NCBI GenBank assembly: GCA_009904025.1
Contig: WYEE01000026.1
Coordinates: 1 to 7,639 of the forward strand
Source: Thermogladius sp.
GTDB taxonomy: Archaea > Thermoproteota > Thermoprotei_A > Sulfolobales > Desulfurococcaceae
Direction: 5' to 3'
Length of the DNA stretch: 7,639 nucleotides
Position numbers and translations under genes: made by a program. A model generated the notes under the pieces. That model was not told the origin of the DNA and did not search any database. It saw nothing but the letters and a program-made list of their open reading frames with translations. Positions 1-5,440 of this stretch are shown here, one piece after another (positions within the stretch are counted from its first letter, which is position 1; each line of letters starts with the position of its first letter).

Positions 1-2
1 AC

Positions 3-482
3 ATAACACCTCCGTATGCTAGGATTGCCATGGCTCTAGGTGCAAGAGTAACAAGCATGACCAAGAAAGGGGACAGAATCATACTTGGCACGAATAACTC
101 ACCCAATTTAGGTGGTAGAGACGCGACCCGACTGGACGTAGGTGTTAGAGAGATAGTTAGCGTATCTGAGGAAGATATACTTAACCCCCGGAAGCCTCCG
201 GTTGTTTTCCGCGTAGAGGGCTATATGGTAGGTGACAGGTTTTTCGGCGGCATCCCCTTGACAGGCTATAAGACTGCGAGTATCAGAATGTTTTCGAGCA
301 AGGATAACACCCTGAGAGTCTACGAGTACGATATCGGCCTACCACCGAGGCTTATAGACTCCTGCGATTACAATGTGAGAACTGGATGGAACAACATCAG
401 TCTTGGAAGCCACTACAATATAGTTTCATTCAATCTGTCGAACCCGGATGATAAAGCGATTATCTACATAACACTAAATTAG
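3..482 (+). CDS. Hypothetical protein, C-terminal part (5' end outside window)
   Basis: I do not recognise this protein. The frame is open from the left edge of the window, with codons for ITPPYARIA directly before the first ATG (position 30). That ATG has no purine-rich ribosome binding site, so the gene most likely begins upstream and only its C-terminal ~159 residues are visible. If ATG 30 were the start, the product would be 150 residues. The visible part is rich in alternating hydrophobic residues, Gly, Asn and Ser, suggesting a beta-rich, soluble or secreted domain. It has a single Cys (in DSCDYN), no obvious membrane helix and no catalytic motif I can name. It ends in TAG and converges on the small minus-strand gene 23 bp away, with no clear T-run terminator between them. 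That it is coding is fairly sure; its function is unknown. Confidence 0.6.
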   Translation: MTPPYARIAMALGARVTSMTKKGDRIILGTNNSPNLGGRDATRLDVGVREIVSVSEEDILNPRKPPVVFRVEGYMVGDRFFGGIPLTGYKTASIRMFSSKDNTLRVYEYDIGLPPRLIDSCDYNVRTGWNNISLGSHYNIVSFNLSNPDDKAIIYITLN

Positions 483-505
483 ACGGATTACCACCGGGGG
501 GTTCT

Positions 506-727
506 TCAACGCTTGCTTTCTACCTCCTTGAGCAGCCCCTCAATAAACTTGGATGCCTCCTCCCTACTAGTAAGCGTAGCCAGTTTCCTATTCGAGTAGG
601 CGACGACTGTTTTCTCGCCCAGCTTCAGCCTTATTACATCCACTCCTTTAAACGAGTATACGTCTAATATCGATACCCCTTTCTTCACGGCCTCCTCCCT
701 GAGTAATTCGATGGGTCTTTTAGGCAT
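506..727 (-). CDS. Small unrecognised cytosolic protein (73 aa)
   Basis: I do not recognise this protein. Starting at ATG 727 it is 73 residues, highly charged (many Lys, Glu, Arg), without Cys or a membrane segment. The pattern suggests an N-terminal helix (about 3-16), a strand-rich centre (LDVYSFKGVDVIRLKL then KTVVAYS) and a C-terminal helix (about 54-71), i.e. a compact alpha-beta-alpha fold. A GTG three codons upstream (736) is an alternative start, but ATG 727 is better placed: on the minus strand a GGTGAG Shine-Dalgarno-like motif (737-732) lies 4 nt before it, and GTG 736 falls inside that motif. The gene diverges from the 746-1210 gene with only 18 bp between the starts and converges on the 3-482 gene. 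The protein-like composition and good ribosome site support a real gene; no function can be assigned. Confidence 0.65.
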   Translation of the reverse strand: MPKRPIELLREEAVKKGVSILDVYSFKGVDVIRLKLGEKTVVAYSNRKLATLTSREEASKFIEGLLKEVESKR

Positions 728-731
728 GGTT

Positions 732-737
732 CTCACC
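732..737 (-). promoter_or_regulatory. Ribosome binding site deciding the start of the 506-727 gene
   Basis: Read on the minus strand this is GGTGAG, complementary to the archaeal 16S rRNA 3' end (which pairs with GGTGATC-type motifs). It sits 4 nt before ATG 727, so translation from ATG 727 is favoured over the upstream in-frame GTG at 736, which lies within the motif. Confidence 0.55.
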
Positions 738-745
738 GTGAATCC

Positions 746-1210
746 ATGGATTTAAGTATCAAACCCCAGGTTTTAAACGTAGAGTGGGGGTTGAATGTGC
801 AAAAATGTATTAAGTGGGGTAGTCACGGATTGAATGTCAAGGTTGAAAACGAGACTCTAAGTCTCCGAGGAAGCTTCAACATCGAGGTTAAAACCAGAGG
901 GGTTGTATTCGAGAGGGCTACTGGTTACAGGGTTGTAGGTGATGGAAGGAAGAAGTATATCTATGTTGAACACATGGAGCTAGAGCCTCTCGAGGACGCC
1001 GTCAACTGCCCTGATGAGCTGGAGCTGGGTAAACTTGTTTTAAACAGAGTTAACCTTGACTTCGAGGAGTACTTAACTATCGTAACATCTAGTGAAAGCC
1101 TAATAGACTATATAGTCGTGACGAGAAGGTTGACTTGTATAGTGATTTCACGCAGAAGGGAGGCTTACTTCGACTTCACGGGGAACACCCTAGCGGTCTA
1201 TCTCCTCTAG
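746..1210 (+). CDS. Unrecognised protein (154 aa)
   Basis: I do not recognise this protein. It is 154 residues with no membrane segment or signal peptide, dominated by short alternating hydrophobic stretches (for example SLRGSFNIEVKTRGVVFE, KKYIYVEHMEL, DYIVVTRRLTCIVISRR, LAVYLL), which suggests a mostly beta-sheet fold. Three Cys residues are scattered (about positions 21, 88 and 131) without a CxxC pair. The chosen start is ATG 746. TCTTTTA (716-722) lies about 26 bp before it and could give a leaderless mRNA, since no good Shine-Dalgarno is present. In-frame TTG 791 and GTG 797, which follow a G-rich stretch, are alternatives that would remove 15-17 residues. It diverges from the 506-727 gene and ends on the same CTAG as the IPK gene. 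Length and composition support a real gene; function is unknown. Confidence 0.65.
   Translation: MDLSIKPQVLNVEWGLNVQKCIKWGSHGLNVKVENETLSLRGSFNIEVKTRGVVFERATGYRVVGDGRKKYIYVEHMELEPLEDAVNCPDELELGKLVLNRVNLDFEEYLTIVTSSESLIDYIVVTRRLTCIVISRRREAYFDFTGNTLAVYLL
772..777 (-). promoter_or_regulatory. Candidate TATA box for the small minus-strand gene
   Basis: TTTAAA is its own reverse complement and sits in a GTTTAAAAC context on the minus strand. A start site about 25 bp further along that strand would be near 749, giving a leader of about 20 nt that contains the GGTGAG ribosome site of the 506-727 gene. The same hexamer could work on the plus strand, but it would then fire inside the 746-1210 frame. 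A second weaker candidate for the minus gene is ACTTAAAT at 757-750. This is inference from spacing only. Confidence 0.3.
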
Positions 1211-2007
1211 CCACCCCTCAAGTCCACAACAGTTGCTTTGACACTTGTTAAACCCTTATTCAATATCTTTGAAACATTATCGACGTCGAATCCACTAGTT
1301 AATACGACGGGTACCTGGAACTCTCTCGACAGCTCCACAGCAGATATTACCTTCCCGTACACCCCGCCCGTCGCATCCGTTCTCTCAAAACTCTTCAACA
1401 TCTCGATTACACTACTATAATTATTAGAGTCGATTTTCTCAATTAACGTGGGCTTCCCGCAGGCACGTGGGTTACAGGTGAAGACGCCATCTACATCCAT
1501 TAGAAATACAAATATCTCTGGCTTAAGGTGTTGAGCCATTAGCTTGAAAACTTTTTCTGTAGACAAAACTTCGAATCCCTCCTCGGTGAAAATGCACTCC
1601 CCATAGACTACTGGAGTAATCCCGAGCCTCAGCGCGCTTATCACGGGCTCGAGGTTTACGTAGTATTTACCCTCCTTGCCACCGATGATCGTGCTCGTTT
1701 GAATAGACACGGCTTCAACCCCTTCATCAACCAAATAGTCCACGATGAGCTTGTTCAGCCAACGTGTAGTTCTTTGGCACTCTACGACCATTGTCCTAGT
1801 GTTTACTCTGCCCATTAGCTTTGTCACAATAGTGTGGGCGAAACTCCCCCCGCCATTGGCCAGGATGACCCGTTTTCTCTCTAAAACGCTTTTCAGGATC
1901 TTAGAGAGTGCTTCAAGAGCGTGGAAGTTTATTGAGAAGGGCTTATCCTTAAAGGTGAGGAAGCTGCCACCGGCTTTAATGTACACTGCCTGCGCCTCTG
2001 AACTCAT
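1207..2007 (-). CDS. ipk: Isopentenyl phosphate kinase (amino acid kinase family)
   Basis: This cytosolic enzyme phosphorylates isopentenyl phosphate with ATP to isopentenyl diphosphate, the last step of the archaeal alternative mevalonate pathway that feeds ether-lipid and polyprenol synthesis. The 266 residues match the family length. Visible motifs in order: N-terminal nucleotide-site KAGGS (11-15), glycine loop NGGGSFAH (51-58) with the His typical of IPK at 58, DVDGVF..NP (171-180), and DATGGVYGK (211-219) with the invariant TGG and Lys near the end. Two segments differ from the better-known IPKs: the usual GDV is YGEC (135-138) and the usual SGDD is STEK (149-152). The start is ATG 2007 with no good Shine-Dalgarno. 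A TATA-like ATAAAAAA lies 22-29 bp upstream, which suggests leaderless translation. It shares its terminal CTAG with the convergent 746-1210 gene and diverges from the glycosyltransferase gene. Confidence 0.93.
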   Translation of the reverse strand: MSSEAQAVYIKAGGSFLTFKDKPFSINFHALEALSKILKSVLERKRVILANGGGSFAHTIVTKLMGRVNTRTMVVECQRTTRWLNKLIVDYLVDEGVEAVSIQTSTIIGGKEGKYYVNLEPVISALRLGITPVVYGECIFTEEGFEVLSTEKVFKLMAQHLKPEIFVFLMDVDGVFTCNPRACGKPTLIEKIDSNNYSSVIEMLKSFERTDATGGVYGKVISAVELSREFQVPVVLTSGFDVDNVSKILNKGLTSVKATVVDLRGG

Positions 2008-2028
2008 ATTCCAAGCCCCAAAATACCT

Positions 2029-2036
2029 TTTTTATC
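2029..2036 (-). promoter_or_regulatory. TATA-like promoter element of the IPK gene
   Basis: On the minus strand the segment reads ATAAAAAA, preceded by GAAG, which resembles an archaeal BRE/TATA pair. Its centre is about 25 bp before ATG 2007, the distance expected if transcription starts at or next to the start codon. This agrees with the missing Shine-Dalgarno. The assignment rests on sequence and spacing only. Confidence 0.45.
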
Positions 2037-2083
2037 TTCAGCCACTTAATTTATTCACCTAGTCTCTCCGAAGGGTGGTTTCC

Positions 2084-2091
2084 TATAATTT
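2084..2091 (+). promoter_or_regulatory. Candidate TATA box upstream of the glycosyltransferase gene
   Basis: TATAATTT is a good archaeal TATA match, and would place transcription start near 2112, leaving a leader of about 57 nt to TTG 2169. An alternative, TTAATTTATT (2046-2055), would start RNA near 2075 and give a leader of about 20 nt to ATG 2095. Which is used decides which 5' end of the protein is possible, so both are noted. Apart from promoters, the 161-bp region 2008-2168 holds only the upstream-extended reading frame described separately. Confidence 0.35.
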
Positions 2092-2094
2092 ACG

Positions 2095-2168
2095 ATGGCG
2101 TTCAAAAGTTTACAGCCGGACTGGAAAAAACGTGGATTCCGCTGATCGTCGCAAACATTTTCATCGCG
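2095..2168 (+). other. Probable upstream coding extension of the glycosyltransferase, out of frame at A6
   Basis: ATG 2095 opens a frame reading MAFKSLQPDWKK and would stop at TGA 2143. The frame of the main gene is open back to 1980 and reads TWIPLIVANIFIA just after the A6 run at 2125-2130. Re-reading one base at that run (-1 shift) joins the two into MAFKSLQPDWKK followed by a full hydrophobic helix that continues into TTG 2169. This gives a classic positively charged N-terminus plus first membrane helix. No ATG, GTG or TTG exists in the main frame from 1980 to 2168. The cause may be a sequencing error in the homopolymer, slippage, or a non-standard start. Confidence 0.5.
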
Positions 2169-3431
2169 TTGACAGCACCTTTGATCACGGCCTACTACGA
2201 CTATAGGTATTTCGAGCAATGGTATGAAATAGCTTCAAAGTACGGTGTTGGCGAGATATATTCGCATTCTGCGAAAACCGCATACTTTCCCCTGACAGTC
2301 TACATATACCTGTTATTCCATTGGATGGGTCTGAGGCTTGCAGGCTTTCTGAAGATGGGGGCGAGCCCTCTTAACCCTGTAGTGGTTTTAATCGACAAGA
2401 TCCCGTATATCGTTAGCTTCAACGTAATCTACCTTATTCTGAGAAAGAGGTACGGCTATACAGCCGGCTTCCTCTGGCTTATCAACATCAGCGCCTACTC
2501 AACCCTAGCAGGTTTCCAAGTAGACCTCCTTGTAGCCCTTTTGATTTTAGCCTCCATGATGTACTTGGAGGAGGCTAGAGTTGATAGGAGTTTTCTACTC
2601 GCCTCTCTCGCAACTTCGATTAAACAAATATTCGTCTTCACGGGGCTAATCCCCTTCGTAGTACTATGGAGGAAAAACGGTTTTAGGGTAGCGTTGAGAA
2701 AGCTACTCATCTACTTTATCCTACCTATTTTAGCCCTCTCCATACCATTCCTTTTGAGAGACCCCGTAGACTTCATCTACAAAAGCCTCTTTTTTCATGG
2801 ATATAGATACCCCCAGGACCTTAGTTTATGGGCTATACCGATGTACGTTGTCGTATTCAACGTTCAAGCCCTACCCGGCTTTATCACCTGGGGTTGGATC
2901 ATACCTTTCATCATATTCATGGCCTTGTTAACGGTAAAACTAGTCCAAGACCCGTTGATTGAAAGAAATATTTTGTACTATTACATAATCATAGTTTCCG
3001 GGATGATAGTGTTGAACAAAGTAGGCGGTTTAAACTATCTAACCTGGCTTTCCCCACTTCTGATAGCGTTCGCCTCAAGGACTCTCGGTAACTTAAGCAT
3101 GAAGCTGAAGGGCATCAGCATTGCCCTACCATTATGGAGCCTCGTATTATATCCGTTCTTCACCTTTTTCTCAGCCACTGTTGTTGGAGGAGATATTTAC
3201 ATCGTCGAAGACTCGAGCTGGGAGCCGGCTGAGGGGATTTTCTACGCTAGTTACGGGTATTACAACCCGCTAGTAGGTTTAATCTCAGCGCTTAAATCAA
3301 ACCCGACCTCCTACTTCATTTTCAAAAGCTTGTACAACGCTATCCCTGCGACTTCTATAGCGGTAACTCTGATCTACAATTTAACCATTATATACGTGAT
3401 TAAAATAGCATGGAGGCTCACCAGGTATTAA
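2169..3431 (+). CDS. Polytopic membrane glycosyltransferase, GT-C type (probably polyprenyl-phosphate-sugar dependent)
   Basis: This is a multi-pass membrane protein of at least 420 residues, with about nine or ten hydrophobic segments. Its layout fits archaeal GT-C enzymes, which transfer a sugar from a polyprenyl-phosphate donor on the outer side of the membrane. Supporting signs (numbered from TTG 2169) are an acidic motif right after the first helix (YYDYRYFEQW, Asp 11), YFPLTVYIYL at 39-48 resembling the family's YPPL segment, SIKQ at 150-153 before a hydrophobic stretch, HGYRYPQDLS at 210-219, and NYLTWLSPLL at 288-297, like the QYLLWLLPLL seen in mannosyltransferase-like members. The sugar and acceptor cannot be read from sequence. 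TTG 2169 is the first standard start codon in frame, but it cuts the first helix in half, so the true N-terminus probably lies upstream (see 2095-2168). It ends 3 bp before dph5 and is probably cotranscribed with it. Confidence 0.8.
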   Translation: MTAPLITAYYDYRYFEQWYEIASKYGVGEIYSHSAKTAYFPLTVYIYLLFHWMGLRLAGFLKMGASPLNPVVVLIDKIPYIVSFNVIYLILRKRYGYTAGFLWLINISAYSTLAGFQVDLLVALLILASMMYLEEARVDRSFLLASLATSIKQIFVFTGLIPFVVLWRKNGFRVALRKLLIYFILPILALSIPFLLRDPVDFIYKSLFFHGYRYPQDLSLWAIPMYVVVFNVQALPGFITWGWIIPFIIFMALLTVKLVQDPLIERNILYYYIIIVSGMIVLNKVGGLNYLTWLSPLLIAFASRTLGNLSMKLKGISIALPLWSLVLYPFFTFFSATVVGGDIYIVEDSSWEPAEGIFYASYGYYNPLVGLISALKSNPTSYFIFKSLYNAIPATSIAVTLIYNLTIIYVIKIAWRLTRY

Positions 3432-3434
3432 ACC

Positions 3435-4220
3435 ATGCTGATTCTAATAGGTCTTGGGATGAAATTCGACGACCTGACTCTCCAGGCAGTCGACTACATC
3501 AGAGGAGCAGACGTAGTATATATCGACACATATACAAATATCTACGAGGACTACAGCAAGTTGATAGAGCTAGTGAAATCAAAAAAGTATAAGCTCGCTG
3601 GGAGGAACGATCTCGAGGGGGACAGCATTTCGAGAATAGTCGAGGAAGCCTCGAGATGGAATGTCGCGATCCTGGTCCCAGGAGACCCTCTGATCGCCAC
3701 CACGCACGAGGCTCTAAGAGTTGAAGCTGTAAGGAAGGGTGTTAAAGTCGTCGTCGTTAACGGTCTTTCAATAGCTACTCTAGCTTTCAGTAGGACGGGG
3801 TTGCACTTCTACAAGCTAGGTAGGACGATAACCCTGACTTACAATAGGGAGTCCGCTGAGTATGTTGTCAACGCGATATACGACAATATTTCAAGAGGGC
3901 TCCACACATTGGTTCTCCTAGACATCAAGGTGGAGGAATCGAAGGCCATGAGTATACCTGAGGCTGTGGAAATACTGCTTGAAAGCGATAAGAAGGGAGT
4001 ACTAGGTGAGAGAGTGGCCGTGGGAATAGCCCGCTTAGGTTTCTCAAACGAGTTTATAGTAGCTGATCTAACCGAAAACCTCGGTAACTACGCTTACCCG
4101 CCTCCCCCTCACTCAATAATAATCCCTGGCGACCTGCATTTCATGGAGATTGAGAGCCTGAGATACAACTGCAGGCTACCCATTGGGGTCTACGAGAAAC
4201 TGGCTGGAGGACGTATTTGA
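3435..4220 (+). CDS. dph5: Diphthine synthase (diphthamide biosynthesis methyltransferase)
   Basis: This cytosolic enzyme (Dph5/DphB) uses S-adenosylmethionine to methylate the modified His of elongation factor 2, the second step of diphthamide synthesis. The 261 residues match the archaeal family length. Tetrapyrrole-methylase-fold signatures are clear: N-terminal LILIGLGM (2-9), RGADVVYIDTYT (23-34), AGRNDLE (55-61), the SAM-binding VPGDPLIATTH (81-91), GLHTLVLLDIK (155-165) and C-terminal PPPPHSIIIPGDLH (222-235). Start ATG 3435 is preceded by a weak AGGT (3423-3426) lying in the last codons of the glycosyltransferase gene. The 3-bp gap to that gene suggests cotranscription. A 60-bp gap with its own TATA-like element separates it from the importer genes. 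The identification is secure; no substitution of the main SAM motifs is visible. Confidence 0.96.
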   Translation: MLILIGLGMKFDDLTLQAVDYIRGADVVYIDTYTNIYEDYSKLIELVKSKKYKLAGRNDLEGDSISRIVEEASRWNVAILVPGDPLIATTHEALRVEAVRKGVKVVVVNGLSIATLAFSRTGLHFYKLGRTITLTYNRESAEYVVNAIYDNISRGLHTLVLLDIKVEESKAMSIPEAVEILLESDKKGVLGERVAVGIARLGFSNEFIVADLTENLGNYAYPPPPHSIIIPGDLHFMEIESLRYNCRLPIGVYEKLAGGRI

Positions 4221-4243
4221 AGAGGGAATAGTTTTCCTAAAGG

Positions 4244-4250
4244 TTTATAA
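4244..4250 (+). promoter_or_regulatory. TATA-like promoter of the ABC importer operon
   Basis: TTTATAA, preceded by the purine-rich CTAAAGG as a possible BRE, lies in the gap after dph5. A start site about 25 bp downstream falls near 4272, giving a short leader of under 20 nt before the binding-protein gene. I see no inverted repeat or riboswitch-like structure in this 60-bp gap. Confidence 0.55.
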
Positions 4251-4289
4251 CCGGTTTCGCAACTTAAATGGAGAAATGGGTTGGACATT

Positions 4290-5435
4290 ATGTCCAAGCA
4301 GATATTAACACTGATCATCGCTCTAATAATAGTTTTTTCGACAATTCAACCAGTGAAATTAACTATTGCGTCTGGGCAAACAATTACCGTAACCGACGCC
4401 CTCGGTAGAGCTGTAAACCTAACCAAAGTCCCGAGTAAAGTCGTCTCCCTCTCACCATCTATCACCGAGCTACTCCTCTCACTCAATCTCTCTAGCGTCC
4501 TCGTGGGAGTGGACGACTACTCCTACAGAGACTGGTATCTAAACGCCTCCCAGGAGTTCGCCTCGAGGAATATAACAGACGTAGGAGGCTACTGGTGGAG
4601 CGCTATAAAAATAGAGACGATCCTATCACTTCAACCCGACCTAGTTCTAGCTGACGCGGGCGCCCACAAACCACTCCTCAATACCTTTGCGGAATACAAT
4701 CTCACAGTCGTGTACTTGAAGGGCGGTAGCGCGACAAGCATTGAGGACATCTACTCGGATATATACCTTGTCGGCAGGATATTCAATAAGACAAGCGAGG
4801 CTATTACTCTGATAAATGAGATTGAGAAGCACCTGGAGTTGGGCAGGAGCCTGCTAGGCGGCTACAGCGGAGTGAGCGTACTCTACGTCGTGGGAATCTA
4901 CCAGGGCATATGGGTTGCCGGTAAGTCAACATTCTTCGATGACCTTATTTCAAGGCTTGGCTTGAGGAACGCCGCTGGATCCTACGGTTGGACACCCGTG
5001 GACATTGAGGAGATCGCCTCCTGGAAGCCTGATGTAATATTAGTAGCCGGGATGGGGATCACGGAAAAAGATGTTGAGGACGCCGGGCTGACAAAGCTTG
5101 GTGCTAGAATAGTCATCCTGAACAGTACAGAGACGGATGTGCTCAGCAGGCCATCACCCATAATCATGTTGGCGCCGAGCATCATCTACGATATTTTAAA
5201 GAGTTTCACAACAACCACGCCGCCCGCAACGACCTCCACGATCTCAACAACAACCGCTACCGAGACTCAGACAGTGACCACTACTTATACAACTACCTAT
5301 ACGACAACTTATACAACCACACAAGTTAAACAAGAGTTCACCACAAGTGAGGCTCTGCTGTATATAACAATATCCGCGGCTCTCGCACTGATAATAGGTT
5401 TCGTCGCTGGTAGGTTTATCTCTAGAAGGAGCTAA
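4290..5435 (+). CDS. Membrane-anchored ABC substrate-binding protein (BtuF/FecB class)
   Basis: This extracellular binding protein captures a metal chelate, heme or cobamide-like ligand for the permease encoded next. From ATG 4290 it has 381 residues: a signal segment (about 1-28), the binding domain starting at TVTDALGRAVNLTKVPSKVV (33-52) with VSLSPSITELL (52-62), VGVDDY (72-77), LQPDLVLAD (114-122) and WKPDVILVAG (245-254), a Thr-rich linker (307-345), and a C-terminal hydrophobic anchor (about 354-375) ending in RFISRRS. There is no lipobox Cys; the C-terminal helix does the anchoring, as is common in Crenarchaeota. Seven N-x-S/T sequons (first residues 43, 66, 85, 94, 137, 166, 278) suggest glycosylation. 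TTG 4281 is an alternative start three residues longer, with GGAG (4270-4273) 7 nt before it. I prefer ATG 4290, because the peptide then begins with a Lys and no Asp. The ligand is not decidable here. Confidence 0.88.
   Translation: MSKQILTLIIALIIVFSTIQPVKLTIASGQTITVTDALGRAVNLTKVPSKVVSLSPSITELLLSLNLSSVLVGVDDYSYRDWYLNASQEFASRNITDVGGYWWSAIKIETILSLQPDLVLADAGAHKPLLNTFAEYNLTVVYLKGGSATSIEDIYSDIYLVGRIFNKTSEAITLINEIEKHLELGRSLLGGYSGVSVLYVVGIYQGIWVAGKSTFFDDLISRLGLRNAAGSYGWTPVDIEEIASWKPDVILVAGMGITEKDVEDAGLTKLGARIVILNSTETDVLSRPSPIIMLAPSIIYDILKSFTTTTPPATTSTISTTTATETQTVTTTYTTTYTTTYTTTQVKQEFTTSEALLYITISAALALIIGFVAGRFISRRS
5283..5318 (+). repeat. Three 12-bp tandem units coding TYTT in the linker
   Basis: Three imperfect 12-bp units of the form ACYTATACRACN (5283-5294, 5295-5306, 5307-5318) encode repeated Tyr-Thr-Thr-Thr in the Thr-rich stalk of the binding protein. 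The units differ at a few positions and all preserve the frame. Copy-number change would alter stalk length without breaking the gene. Confidence 0.75.
5426..5431 (+). promoter_or_regulatory. Ribosome binding site of the permease gene
   Basis: AAGGAG lies 9 nt before ATG 5441, inside the last codons of the binding-protein gene (stop at 5433-5435). This supports the permease start and suggests coupled translation. Confidence 0.6.
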
Positions 5436-5440
5436 ACACC

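Noticed and set aside
483..505. Possible terminator between the first two convergent genes
   Set aside because: The gap contains a run of six G but no T-run on either strand and no convincing hairpin.
1012..1017. TGATGA resembling a C box of a C/D-box sRNA
   Set aside because: No CTGA D' or D box follows at the right distance, and it lies inside a coding frame.
1745..2062. Plus-strand frame of 105 codons opposite the IPK gene
   Set aside because: It lies antisense to the conserved IPK N-terminal half, has no family-like motif and extends into the promoter region. The IPK frame explains the sequence.
3410..3592. Short plus-strand frame across the glycosyltransferase-dph5 junction
   Set aside because: It overlaps the conserved N-terminus of dph5 in another frame and is basic, low-complexity and unlike a protein.
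4221..4289. Possible cobalamin riboswitch before the importer operon
   Set aside because: The gap is only about 60 bp, shows no B12-box-like conserved sequence or paired stems, and is explained by a TATA promoter with a short leader.
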